Source: Armatimonadota bacterium
GTDB taxonomy: Bacteria; Armatimonadota; Fimbriimonadia; Fimbriimonadales; Fimbriimonadaceae
Length of the DNA: 64,000 bases
Assembly: GCA_027451905.1 (NCBI GenBank)
Contig: DAIDHV010000003.1
Location: 310,001-374,000, forward strand
Direction: 5' to 3'
Shown here: in pieces, positions 26,760 through 35,143 of the stretch
Position numbering within the stretch: the stretch's first letter is position 1
Layout of the letters: the number at the start of each line of letters is the position of its first letter
Notes under the pieces: generated by a model
The model's database searches: none
What the model was told of the DNA's origin: nothing
The model's input: the letters and a program-made list of their open reading frames with translations, nothing else
Made by a program: the position numbers and the translations under genes

Positions 26760-26788
26760 TTGACAACCCCAAAACCCAGCAATAGTCA
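26760..26788 (+). promoter_or_regulatory. Possible sigma-70 promoter for the pilin operon
   Basis: A consensus -35 TTGACA (26760-26765) is followed after 17 nt by TAGTCA (26783-26788), a weak -10. It would give a leader of about 70 nt before the major pilin gene, which has AGGA close to its ATG. Confidence 0.4.
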
Positions 26789-26866
26789 CTGCTTTTTTTG
26801 AGCCCCTGGAATGGAAAGACTTTGTGACCGACCGCCAATTAATTGTTCGGAAGGATAGGAAGTCAC

Positions 26867-27250
26867 ATGAAGCGCAACAAACGACAAGGTTTTACCCTTA
26901 TCGAAATCATGATCGTCGTCTTGATCATTGGCATCTTGCTTGCCATTGCCGTACCAAACTTTATCAACGCTAGAGCTGCTAGCCGATACAAGACCATTCT
27001 CGCTAATCTCCAGCAAATTGACTCTGCTACTCAGCAGTGGGCTATGGAAACTGGCCAAGCTGCTGGTGCCGTGCCAGCCCAAACGGACCTTGTGCCAACT
27101 TACTTGCCACAGTGGCCCGCTGGCCCAATCAACGGATATGTTTATGCTCCTGCTGCCGCTGGCACGGAATCCACTTACAACAACCTGACCACCGATCAGT
27201 GGAAAGCGAATTGTGATGCCGATCCGACAGCCGCAGCATGTGGTCTTTGA
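26867..27250 (+). CDS. Major type IV pilin/pseudopilin-like protein
   Basis: A 127-residue prepilin. Positively charged KRNKRQG precedes the cleavage site, then FTLIEIMIVVLIIGILLAIA: Glu at mature position 5 and a hydrophobic helix. The globular part has NARAASRYKTILANLQQIDSATQQWA, as in PulG/PilA-like proteins. AAGGATAGGA lies just upstream, giving a good binding site. It heads a run of five genes with prepilin or pilus-like ends and is probably the main subunit. Confidence 0.92.
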   Translation: MKRNKRQGFTLIEIMIVVLIIGILLAIAVPNFINARAASRYKTILANLQQIDSATQQWAMETGQAAGAVPAQTDLVPTYLPQWPAGPINGYVYAPAAAGTESTYNNLTTDQWKANCDADPTAAACGL

Positions 27251-27354
27251 CTAGGTTAGCGTAACTGCAGGACCTTTGAGGGGATGGGCGGATCGCCCAT
27301 CCCCAATTCACTATAAGCACCTGAATTGAATCTGCCGAAAATAACACTATTGCC

Positions 27355-27810
27355 ATGAAACCAAGTCGCCGCAATCAAGCCGCCTTCACCTTGGTAGAAG
27401 TTGTCTTTTCTGTCTTTGTTATTGCCATGTGCGCAATGATTGTTGCCAGCACCATGCCGGTTGCAGCAATGAGCCGCACAAAAGCCGATCTGCTAACGCG
27501 GGCATCCGATATTGCAGAGAAGGAGATGGAATCTATCCGTGGAGAGGGGTTTTCTAACGCAACACCAACACAGCTTGCTTCGCTTGGATTGATCGACAGC
27601 TCAACGCCAGTAGCCACCAACACGTACTCATTTACCAATGTTGATACCGGCCTGTTTGACAACCCCGCCAAGGTCTTGCCTCAGGGAACCGGCAGCGTTC
27701 AACTAACAAATTTATCACTGGGGACAGTTCAGATTGTGGTCACCGTGAACTATATGTCGGACGGAGTCAATAAATCCGTTCAGACAGGGACAATTTTGGC
27801 GAATCTATGA
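27355..27810 (+). CDS. Prepilin-type minor pilin (PilV/GspI-like)
   Basis: A 151-residue protein with a class III prepilin end: NQAAFTLVEVVFSVFVIAMC, Glu at mature position 5. The helix leads into DLLTRASDIAEKEMESIRGEG, a pattern seen in PilV/GspI minor pilins. The remainder is beta-rich. Its stop overlaps the next start by 4 nt (ATGA). It should form part of the tip or priming complex of the pilus. Confidence 0.85.
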   Translation: MKPSRRNQAAFTLVEVVFSVFVIAMCAMIVASTMPVAAMSRTKADLLTRASDIAEKEMESIRGEGFSNATPTQLASLGLIDSSTPVATNTYSFTNVDTGLFDNPAKVLPQGTGSVQLTNLSLGTVQIVVTVNYMSDGVNKSVQTGTILANL

Positions 27811-28385
27811 AGCCTTTACCAAAGAAACAAGTTGGCTTTACCCTCATCGAGATGGTATTTGCCTCGTTTATCATGCTTTTTGTCTTAACCGTCGGAGCGA
27901 CGGTTTACCTGATGGGGATGCAAAGTTGGTTCCAAGGCGAGGCAAATATTCAAACTCAGGAAGGTGCTCAGGTAGGGATGCAAAACGTAGTCTCCCTCCT
28001 CAGAGAGTCTATCTATGTCAATGTGGATTCCAACGGAGACGGGCTGACTTTTAACCTGCCTTCCGAAGATGGCAGCGGCAATATTATCACCCCGATGACC
28101 TGGGATGGAGTTTCAAGGCGCATTGAATTGCAAGGCAATCAATTGATCTACACATGGGATGGTGGGCCCGTTGAAGTTCTTGCCAACAATGTCTCTTTGT
28201 TTGATCCACTTTCTCCTGGAGGCACAACCCCGATTAGAATCTTCGCACCGGGTCCAGGAACCATCACAAGGTCCCTGTCCATCATGATTGTCGAGACTGG
28301 CAGCGCATACAACGAAGCCAGCCCGATTTATGGAAGGCGTCGCGAAACTCTATACCTTCGCAACGTTCCTGGATTGCTGAATTAA
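27807..28385 (+). CDS. Prepilin-type minor pilin (PilW/GspJ-like)
   Basis: A 192-residue protein. KQVGFTLIEMVFASFIMLFV is a clear prepilin end with Glu at mature position 5; the tail resembles PilW/GspJ with NVVSLLRESIYVNVDSNGDG and TLYLRNV at the end. It overlaps the preceding gene by 4 nt and is followed after 12 nt by the PilX-like gene, so the minor pilin order V-W-X is kept. Confidence 0.85.
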   Translation: MKPLPKKQVGFTLIEMVFASFIMLFVLTVGATVYLMGMQSWFQGEANIQTQEGAQVGMQNVVSLLRESIYVNVDSNGDGLTFNLPSEDGSGNIITPMTWDGVSRRIELQGNQLIYTWDGGPVEVLANNVSLFDPLSPGGTTPIRIFAPGPGTITRSLSIMIVETGSAYNEASPIYGRRRETLYLRNVPGLLN

Positions 28386-28397
28386 TTTGGAGTCACT

Positions 28398-30266
28398 ATG
28401 AACAAAAACTTGAAAAGAGTCCCGCGAACTCAAAGAGGATCCGCCTTGCTCATTGCGATAGGAATTCTATTGGTGATGAGCGTGGCAGCCACAACTTACA
28501 TTGGCCATTCTCTTGCCGCTTACAATGTCAACAATCGCGAAACTAAAGAAATTGAAACCACCCCACTTTGCGAGGCTGCCGGACAGCAGTTGTTGTACAA
28601 CTTGTGGATTCCGTTTCAAAACAATCAAAACTTTACGAACCTAGATTCCACTTCTACTGGCTCCAGTGTTTCAAACCCTACCAATACAATCAGCGGGTCC
28701 ATTGCCGGAGTTGGCAACTACTCAGCAGGTGTGATCGGGTACGAGCCTGATCCATCAAACCCCAACTACGACCGACTTGTCACGATCAGGTGCGTTGGCT
28801 GGATTGACCAACAAGGTACCGGAGTCCTGACCCCCCAAGACCCCCAGAAGATTATTGACATCACTGTGGACTTTACTTTGGAGCGAAGCCAGGTATTTGA
28901 CTACACCTACTTTGTCAACAATTTTGGCTGGTGGGACGGTTTTACGCCTTCGGATGCCTACATCAATGGAGACATGCGTGCCAACGGTAACTTTAGCTTC
29001 ACAAATGGATCCCCAACCGTGAACGGGTCTGTTTACGCGGCTTATAATAACCTCCTAATTCCTGCTTCTCAAGGTTTGATCAACCAAGCGCCGGTTAAGG
29101 ATTCCGATTCTCAGTACTTAGCAGCTGAGGCTGGAAATCCAAGAATGAGGCAAGGATACAACAGCAGCACAATGGGCGCGGTTGGATCTTCTACCTGGAA
29201 GCAATGGAGTAACAACATCTTCGAGTCAACCGGTTCGATCCAAAACAACCAAACCTACGGAGCGGTTTTAGGGTCGGCAGTGGGTACTCAAAGTTGGCAG
29301 AGAACCAGCACCGCAACTTCAGGAACCACAAACCTGCTTGATTCAACGCCCTCCCAGCAAGTGGCAATGCCAGACCTCAGCAACCTTTCGGTTTATCAAA
29401 ACCTCAGTTCATCATACGTTGATGAAAAGGCAACTTGGCCAGATGGTACGACCAATCCCAACTACGGAAAGGGAGCTTATCTGCAAGTTTGGAACAGCTC
29501 ACTGAACGGCGGAGCTGGAGCCTATCAAACCATTACGACAAACGGCGAAGTCAATGGTTCGGCAGCGATTGTAGGGAGCCAGTCCCATCCAATCATTATC
29601 CACGGCCCCGTCACCTTCTCTCAGGACTGCGTTATCAAAGGGTACGTGAGTGGCCAAGGGACGATTTACACCGGTAGAAACGTGAATGTTGTGGGTTCGA
29701 TCATCTACAGCAACCCTCCTAACTTTCAGGGCACTAACTCTACCACCATCAATAACGCCAACGCTAAAGCCGATATGCTTGGTTTAGCGGCTCGCGGTTC
29801 CATCATCATGGGTGACGTCAGCCAATTTAGCAACCCATATCCTTTGGAATACATGACGCCGCCATTCACTAAGCCTCGGTATGATGCCAATGGCAACTTG
29901 ATCCCAGCCTACAACGCAACGGCAACGGACTCAACTGGGTATATGCTCTATCAAAGTGTTTTAGGTAATAGCTTGATCCATAAACTTGCAGCGCCGGTAG
30001 ACCAGATTGATGCGGTTATGTACACCAACTTTGTTGGCGGAGGAGACCTTGGCGTTGGCGGAACGGGGGTCACGATTAATGGATCCATTATTAGCAAGGA
30101 CGAAGCGATGGTCACTTGGAGCCTTCCAATGATCTTGAACTACGATGGGCGAATCAAGGAGCAGTCTCCTGGACAAAGTCCGTTAATCGACATCAACCTG
30201 CCTAGAAGTCCGGCGATCCTGTCGGTAGCATGGCAAGACCGAGGATTCTACTACTCAAGCAACTAA
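28398..30266 (+). CDS. PilX-like membrane protein with large passenger domain
   Basis: A 622-residue protein. The N-terminus QRGSALLIAIGILLVMSVAA has the PilX/GspK-like form (GxALLI, no FTLIE). The outer part of about 580 residues includes SHPIIIHGPVTFSQDCVIKG and TIYTGRNVNVVGSI, spaced like beta-helix rungs, and YAAYNNLL. PilX proteins are usually under 200 residues, so this one carries an unusually large surface domain, possibly an adhesin. The domain is unrecognised. It is in register with the minor pilin operon. Confidence 0.78.
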   Translation: MNKNLKRVPRTQRGSALLIAIGILLVMSVAATTYIGHSLAAYNVNNRETKEIETTPLCEAAGQQLLYNLWIPFQNNQNFTNLDSTSTGSSVSNPTNTISGSIAGVGNYSAGVIGYEPDPSNPNYDRLVTIRCVGWIDQQGTGVLTPQDPQKIIDITVDFTLERSQVFDYTYFVNNFGWWDGFTPSDAYINGDMRANGNFSFTNGSPTVNGSVYAAYNNLLIPASQGLINQAPVKDSDSQYLAAEAGNPRMRQGYNSSTMGAVGSSTWKQWSNNIFESTGSIQNNQTYGAVLGSAVGTQSWQRTSTATSGTTNLLDSTPSQQVAMPDLSNLSVYQNLSSSYVDEKATWPDGTTNPNYGKGAYLQVWNSSLNGGAGAYQTITTNGEVNGSAAIVGSQSHPIIIHGPVTFSQDCVIKGYVSGQGTIYTGRNVNVVGSIIYSNPPNFQGTNSTTINNANAKADMLGLAARGSIIMGDVSQFSNPYPLEYMTPPFTKPRYDANGNLIPAYNATATDSTGYMLYQSVLGNSLIHKLAAPVDQIDAVMYTNFVGGGDLGVGGTGVTINGSIISKDEAMVTWSLPMILNYDGRIKEQSPGQSPLIDINLPRSPAILSVAWQDRGFYYSSN

Positions 30267-30268
30267 TC

Positions 30269-30739
30269 ATGAGATCTCTAAATCAAAAGTCATTCGCTAT
30301 CAAACTTGGTTTGGCTGGGCTCTTATTTGCCCTTGCCTTGCCATCTCCTGCACCGATCAATGGTTATACAACTGGCATCAAGCCTCCAACAATGGCCAAT
30401 GATACTGAGCAGAAGCTTTCCCAAGAGCAGAGCCTACAAGAAGTCAAGGGTCAGGTAGGAACGGTTCCCGTGGACACTCGGCAGCAAATGTACAACGATG
30501 GCAGTGGCAGTGCTAGGGCTCAGAATGTACTCTCCGCAGAAGCAAAGAACCTCGATTCGCCAGCAGCGCAGGCGCAGGCAAAGCAGGTTCTCAATGAGGT
30601 CCAGCATAAAGAGAACCCAGAAAAGAAAAGTTCCTGGCCAGGGATCGCTCTGTTTTTTGGCATCGGACTGCTTTCCGTTTTTGCTCTTAAGAAGTGGGCA
30701 GATGCAAAAATTGGTGGTCCGGACCAGAGCCCTGCCTAA
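30269..30739 (+). CDS. Exported protein with C-terminal membrane segment, pilin operon
   Basis: A 156-residue protein that I do not recognise. A signal peptide (about 1-28, LGLAGLLFALALPSPAPIN) and a C-terminal transmembrane helix (about 127-145, WPGIALFFGIGLLSVFALKK) flank a Gln/Ala-rich, helical middle of about 95 residues. ATG 30269 lies 2 nt past the PilX-like stop, so it belongs to the operon. An upstream frame start at 30230 overlapping the previous gene gives no better signal peptide. Confidence 0.65.
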   Translation: MRSLNQKSFAIKLGLAGLLFALALPSPAPINGYTTGIKPPTMANDTEQKLSQEQSLQEVKGQVGTVPVDTRQQMYNDGSGSARAQNVLSAEAKNLDSPAAQAQAKQVLNEVQHKENPEKKSSWPGIALFFGIGLLSVFALKKWADAKIGGPDQSPA

Positions 30740-30775
30740 CTTTCCAACCCAATTGATCGTATTCTAGACGTAGGA

Positions 30776-31987
30776 ATGTCTGTGAATGCTGAACAGCCAG
30801 CGCCATTTGGGGTGAGGCCAGACTCTCGGGGCCGTTTCGGGGAGTTTGGCGGTCAATACGTACCCGAAACTTTAATGCCAGCTCTTGCCGAGCTGGCATC
30901 GGAATTTGATGCGGCTTGGGCAGATCCATCCTTTCGCCAGAGTTTTGATCATTACCTAGCCGAGTATGTTGGCAGACCAACCCCGATTACGTTTCTCTCG
31001 AGAATTAGCCAAGAGGTAGGATGCCAGGTCTATGCCAAGAGGGAAGACCTTTGTCATACCGGAGCGCATAAAATCAACAACGCCCTCGGGCAGTGCCTTT
31101 TAGCCTTAAGAATGGGCAAAAAGAGGATCATTGCCGAAACCGGTGCCGGACAGCACGGAGTTGCGACTGCCACCGTTTGCGCAAAGTTTGGGCTGCAGTG
31201 CGTGGTGTACATGGGTGAAGAAGACACGGTTCGACAGCGGCTCAACGTTGTGAGAATGAAGCTGTTGGGTGCAGAGGTCCGTTCCGTTTCCACCGGTACC
31301 AAAACCTTAAAAGACGCCATGAATGAGGCAATGAGGGATTGGGTCACAAACGTTGAATCAACCCACTACATCATCGGTTCAGCTGCCGGACCTCACCCTT
31401 ATCCCTATTTGGTGCGAGAGCTTCAAAGTGTGATTTCAAAAGAAGCTCGCTCTCAGTTCATAGAGTTAAAGGGGCAACTGCCAGATTGGGGAATCGCGTG
31501 TGTTGGCGGGGGAAGCAATGCAATTGGATTCTTTGCGTCGTTCCTGAACGATAAAGGCATGAAGCTTATGGGTGTTGAGGCCGGCGGCCTAGGATTATCC
31601 AGCGGGAAGCATGCAGCTCCGTTAACGGCAGGATCGCCAGGAGTTCTTCATGGAAGTTTTAGCTACTTGATGCAAGACGGGGATGGCCAGGTTTTAGAGA
31701 CTCACTCGGTTTCGGCAGGGCTTGATTACCCAGGGGTCGGTCCAGAACATTCACAACTTAAGGACGCTGGCCGTGTGGAGTACACCGCTGCCGACGATCA
31801 ACAGGCATTGGATGCGCTTCAGAAGCTGGCAAGGCTCGAAGGTATTATCTGCGCTTTTGAATCGGCTCATGCCTTTGCGCCTCTCTTTTCGAATCCGGCC
31901 AAGTTCAAGGGACAAACTGTGCTTGTCAACCTAAGCGGCAGGGGAGACAAAGACATGGAAACCGCAGCAAGGCTCTTTGAGTTTTAA
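30776..31987 (+). CDS. trpB: Tryptophan synthase beta chain
   Basis: A 403-residue PLP enzyme that joins indole and serine. The PLP lysine is Lys99 in [13 protein letters not shown], the phosphate loop is GGGSNAIG, and [13 protein letters not shown] is the usual N-terminus. The C-terminal part has LSGRGDKDM. The length is normal. The alpha-chain gene trpA is not beside it, unlike most genomes. It follows the pilin operon by 36 nt and is convergent with asd. Confidence 0.96.
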   Translation: MSVNAEQPAPFGVRPDSRGRFGEFGGQYVPETLMPALAELASEFDAAWADPSFRQSFDHYLAEYVGRPTPITFLSRISQEVGCQVYAKREDLCHTGAHKINNALGQCLLALRMGKKRIIAETGAGQHGVATATVCAKFGLQCVVYMGEEDTVRQRLNVVRMKLLGAEVRSVSTGTKTLKDAMNEAMRDWVTNVESTHYIIGSAAGPHPYPYLVRELQSVISKEARSQFIELKGQLPDWGIACVGGGSNAIGFFASFLNDKGMKLMGVEAGGLGLSSGKHAAPLTAGSPGVLHGSFSYLMQDGDGQVLETHSVSAGLDYPGVGPEHSQLKDAGRVEYTAADDQQALDALQKLARLEGIICAFESAHAFAPLFSNPAKFKGQTVLVNLSGRGDKDMETAARLFEF

Positions 31988-32039
31988 TCCCTGATTTTTC
32001 TTCCACTGATTTGCTTCGAGGTTGAAAGCCCTACCTAGC

Positions 32040-33083
32040 CTAAATGGCGGCAAGGGCTGGGTCCATGGCAAGATCTGCAATTTGGACGGCGGTCAGTGCA
32101 GCACCTTTCAAGAGTTGATCTCCGGATGCTAGCAGACATACTGCCTTGTCATGGGATGGGTCCTCTCGCAGCCGTCCCACCAACACATCACCCTGACCGC
32201 TTGCCAATCGAGGAGTTGGAAACTCATTTTCCACTCGATTATCCACCAGTTTAACGCCAGGGAATCTTTCGATAGAACTGCGAATGGCCTCAATAGTCGG
32301 ACGAGAGTCGGTAAATTCAACCGTTATCGATTCAGTGTGGGCTCGCAGGACTGGCACCCTGACGCATGTCACGTTAATCAGCAAACCTGGGTCATTGAGG
32401 ATCTTTTTGGATTCCTGGACAACTTTTAATTCCTCTTCATTAGCTCCGTCCTCTTCTATAGGGGTGTTGTGACTAAAGAGGTTAAAGGCATAAGGCGGAT
32501 ATTTACTGTTGGGAACGGGATGATTTTGCCCTTGTAGGTAATAGCCTGTTTCCTCGATCAGCCTTTGCATCATTGCGGCGCCGCCTCCGCTTGCGCTTTG
32601 GTAAGTGCTGACGATCAGTCGGCTGATCCGGCCAAGTTTTCTCAGCGGTTCGATCGCCATAAGGAGGATAATGGCACTGCAGTTGGGTACCGCGGCAAGG
32701 CGACCGTCTGCCTTCAGGCTGTTTCCATTGACTTCAGGCACAATCAGTGGCACATCTGGGTTCATCCTGAATGCGCTGGAGTTATCAACCACAAAGGCAC
32801 CCTGCTTGATTGCGATTGGGGCAAATTCTTTACTCCGAGAAGCCCCTGCACTAAAAAAAGCGAGATCAACACCGCTGAAATCGGCTTCATCCAAGGACTG
32901 GACGATGACCTCTTGGCCTCTAAAAGGAATAGACTTTCCTGCGGATTTGGAGCTTGCAAAGAGCCGCAAATTATCGCTGTATTCCGGTTTTTCCTCAATC
33001 AGCTTGATCAATTCTTGGCCAACTGCGCCGGTGGCTCCGACAATGGCTGCCCTGCGTGAGCCTTTTGCCTTTTCTGAGTTCAT
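32040..33083 (-). CDS. asd: Aspartate-semialdehyde dehydrogenase
   Basis: A 347-residue enzyme making aspartate semialdehyde for lysine, methionine, threonine and diaminopimelate. It has the nucleotide loop AIVGATGAVGQELI, the active-site cysteine in AVPNCSAI (Cys135 from this start) and the late substrate-binding STYQSASGGGAAMM. ATG 33083 is chosen because CACAAT lies 6 nt upstream and AGAGGT adjoins it; an in-frame ATG at 33101 adds MLHNRG. It stands alone and convergent to trpB. Confidence 0.94.
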   Translation of the reverse strand: MNSEKAKGSRRAAIVGATGAVGQELIKLIEEKPEYSDNLRLFASSKSAGKSIPFRGQEVIVQSLDEADFSGVDLAFFSAGASRSKEFAPIAIKQGAFVVDNSSAFRMNPDVPLIVPEVNGNSLKADGRLAAVPNCSAIILLMAIEPLRKLGRISRLIVSTYQSASGGGAAMMQRLIEETGYYLQGQNHPVPNSKYPPYAFNLFSHNTPIEEDGANEEELKVVQESKKILNDPGLLINVTCVRVPVLRAHTESITVEFTDSRPTIEAIRSSIERFPGVKLVDNRVENEFPTPRLASGQGDVLVGRLREDPSHDKAVCLLASGDQLLKGAALTAVQIADLAMDPALAAI

Positions 33084-33101
33084 ACCTCTATTGTGAAGCA
33101 T

Positions 33102-33349
33102 ATAAGTTCAAAAGATCACCTGTTTTAGAACCTAGAAGCTATTTTCTATTCTAAATTTGGGACGAATTTAGCTAGCAGATCGCATTGAAGCTGCAGGCTG
33201 CATCTATTCTCTTACAGCAAATGGGTTAGGCGGGTGCCTGCAAAATCGCCCTCATTTGGGCTACGTCCTCAGTGATCACAATTTGGGTCGCTCTTGACAC
33301 GAAGAAGAGGCCCATTCAAAGGGCCTCTTGATTGAACTCGTTGTTCTTT
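33102..33349. other. Intergenic stretch between asd and the split lipoprotein gene
   Basis: About 250 nt holding the asd promoter and, at 33305-33329, the terminator of the lipoprotein gene. Beyond these I see no gene or RNA fold. Confidence 0.4.
33305..33329 (-). terminator. Intrinsic terminator of the split lipoprotein gene
   Basis: AAGAGGCCC (33305-33313) and GGGCCTCTT (33321-33329) form a perfect 9-bp stem with a 7-nt loop. Read on the minus strand it lies 21 nt past the TAA at 33350-33352 and is followed by CTTCGTG. Its position beyond the distal stop, not the amber codon, suggests that the full frame was the original gene. Confidence 0.75.
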
Positions 33350-33601
33350 TTAGAAGTCGTTTCCGGCTAAATTAACCCACTGGGCATTGACTGGTGTGCT
33401 AGAAGCCAAAACAGTCGTGCTTGCGTTTGTTGTTACGTTATAGGCGTACGTGCCTGTTATTCCAGAAACATTTTCACCACAAAGAATATAGGGGCCACTG
33501 GGGTCAAATGTCAGGACCGTAACCGCGGTGGTGGCGGCAGAAAGCCTGAATGAAGTGACGGATGGAGCGCTTTGGGCACTTATCCAATCTGAAATCGTGA
33601 C
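33350..33601 (-). pseudogene. 3' part of the lipoprotein gene, beyond an in-frame amber codon
   Basis: After the TAG at 33602-33604 the same frame stays open for 83 codons and ends in TAA at 33350-33352. The translation (TISDWISAQSAPS..., SGPYILCGENVSGITGTY, ..., NAQWVNLAGNDF) aligns with the C-terminus of the paralogue at 35144-36163, which ends SVQWANSTGTDF. With no frameshift and no further stop, the interruption is a single nonsense codon: a recent mutation, a sequencing error, or read-through. The combined gene would be 331 residues against 339 in the paralogue. Confidence 0.85.
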
Positions 33602-34345
33602 CTATCCAAGGCTCTGAAAATATAGAGCCGCTTGACTGCCATCTTGACTGATGACACAGGACTCGTTTGGAAAGCCGCTTAGGGAATAAGGTCCATCAAG
33701 GGCAATGGGTGAAGTTGAAGTGAAAGTGCTGCCAGCCAGCGTATATTTCTGAACCTCGAATGTGACTAATCCCAATCCGGAATTGACAATTTCAGAAATG
33801 TATTGGGATGTTGTACCTGGCTCACTGTCCACATCAAATGCATCGCAATCGCCACCACTGTTTTTTACCAAGCTGTTTTGTTGGAGGGTGAAGTCATATT
33901 CATAGATGTTTCCTCCGTTGAGGTAGAAAATTCCATCTGTTCGAACGCGGATATTGCTTGGAGTTCCAAGAAGACTGAATGTGTAGGAGTTTGCAGATGA
34001 GGGGAGCGTATTAGAACTTGTGATCGGCCCGTAAGACTCGTTGACACCCTTGAAAGTCAAATACTCAACCTTCGGAGACTGGGCAAGCTCGGTTGCAAAA
34101 GCTCTCGTAAAAGTGCCGATTTTTGTGTTGCGGAAAGGCTCAGGAGAATTAGGGCCATTGACTACGGTTAAAACGCCTGGCGATCTGGATACGAAGATAG
34201 AGTCTTTTGAACCTAAAAGTGAGACTCCGTTGGGTGGAAGAGGTGCCGAAGAGCCTAAGGACGTACCGCCTCCGCCACAGCCCGCTAGAACAGACAAGCA
34301 AACGATGCCTAATGCCACAGAGACAGTATTTAAAGAGATTTTCAT
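33602..34345 (-). CDS. Lipoprotein of unknown function, truncated by amber codon
   Basis: As read, 247 residues. The signal SVALGIVCLSVLAGC is a lipobox ending, with GGGG right after the cysteine, so it is lipid-anchored with a flexible linker. The outer domain is beta-rich and has TPSNIRVRTDGIFYLNGGN, shared almost exactly with the paralogue 35144-36163 (identical core TPSNIRVRTDG). Repeated FYL-x2-GNI-x-EY patterns suggest a beta-propeller-like fold. The reading frame continues past the stop at 33602 (see the neighbouring entry), so the product is probably missing about 84 residues. Confidence 0.82.
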   Translation of the reverse strand: MKISLNTVSVALGIVCLSVLAGCGGGGTSLGSSAPLPPNGVSLLGSKDSIFVSRSPGVLTVVNGPNSPEPFRNTKIGTFTRAFATELAQSPKVEYLTFKGVNESYGPITSSNTLPSSANSYTFSLLGTPSNIRVRTDGIFYLNGGNIYEYDFTLQQNSLVKNSGGDCDAFDVDSEPGTTSQYISEIVNSGLGLVTFEVQKYTLAGSTFTSTSPIALDGPYSLSGFPNESCVISQDGSQAALYFQSLG

Positions 34346-34495
34346 AACTTCATCAGGCAGGGTTTCCTTAATATGTCTTTATGCCTACTTATTGAAGAAT
34401 AATTGCTATGTTGCTGCAGTTTCATGGGAGCGGAATCTTTTCAGTAGAGGGGTTGATTCTATTGGCGACTTGGTTTTGGTAACCTTCAGAAAAAT

Positions 34496-35017
34496 ATGGA
34501 ACTCATACATTGGTTCGTGCTGCTTTTGATGGCGGTATTTGGGTTCATTGTTTTCTTTACCTTGGTTTCTGCAAATGCAAGGCAGCTCAGACTCAATTCA
34601 ATTTTAGAAAGGTGCGAAGGTTTGCGCCTAGATTGGCTGGATGCGGCACCCAACGACATTTGGGAAACTAAAAAATTTCACAAAGCAACCACAACCAAAG
34701 AAGATCTCTTTAGGAGTTATGAAGGATTGATGGAAGCAACTGGACGGGCAGTAAGGCTTTCTCAAGAGATGAAAATCTTCCTTCCAAAATCGGAAAGAAA
34801 GAATCTGGACCTCTTGATTGCCAAGCTCAATGAATGTGCGGTTGATGCCAATGCGGCTGCCAATTTCACCCAGTTGGAACTTGACGGCGTGGAGCGAGTC
34901 GATGCCTTGCGCCAGGCCCTTAACGCCTTGCGGTCCCGAGCAATTGGAGATTTAGAAGCGATTCTTTATGCAGACGCAGATCGTCGAGCCTTTTGGTGGC
35001 CGAAGCATAAATCCTGA
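34496..35017 (+). CDS. Membrane-anchored helical protein of unknown function
   Basis: A 173-residue protein that I do not recognise. A single N-terminal transmembrane helix (about 5-25, WFVLLLMAVFGFIVFFTLV) is followed by a charged, helix-rich domain with heptad-like repeats (DLLIAKLNECAVDANAAAN and VDALRQALNALRSR), suggesting a coiled coil facing the cytoplasm. It lies between the two lipoprotein paralogues on the opposite strand. Confidence 0.6.
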   Translation: MELIHWFVLLLMAVFGFIVFFTLVSANARQLRLNSILERCEGLRLDWLDAAPNDIWETKKFHKATTTKEDLFRSYEGLMEATGRAVRLSQEMKIFLPKSERKNLDLLIAKLNECAVDANAAANFTQLELDGVERVDALRQALNALRSRAIGDLEAILYADADRRAFWWPKHKS

Positions 35018-35046
35018 TCGCCTTTGGCCAATCATAGGGATAGCAC

Positions 35047-35109
35047 TGCCAACTCAATTTGATTCTTACTATCAGTAGGTCATCGCCTTACGGATGAATT
35101 GAGTTGGCA
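35047..35109. repeat. 13-bp perfect inverted repeat with 37-nt spacer
   Basis: TGCCAACTCAATT (35047-35059) and AATTGAGTTGGCA (35097-35109) lie between convergent genes. The spacer holds a smaller hairpin (TACT-ATC-AGTA). A run of seven T follows at about 35130. The layout could be a bidirectional transcript end, or an odd cruciform-prone site. No transposase is near. Confidence 0.6.
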
Positions 35110-35143
35110 ATGAGTGCCAGTGAGTCCTTATTTTTTTATCAGC

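Noticed and set aside
34041-34529. 162-codon plus-strand frame opposite the split lipoprotein and its upstream gap
   Set aside because: Antisense to a conserved lipoprotein; composition unlike a real protein.
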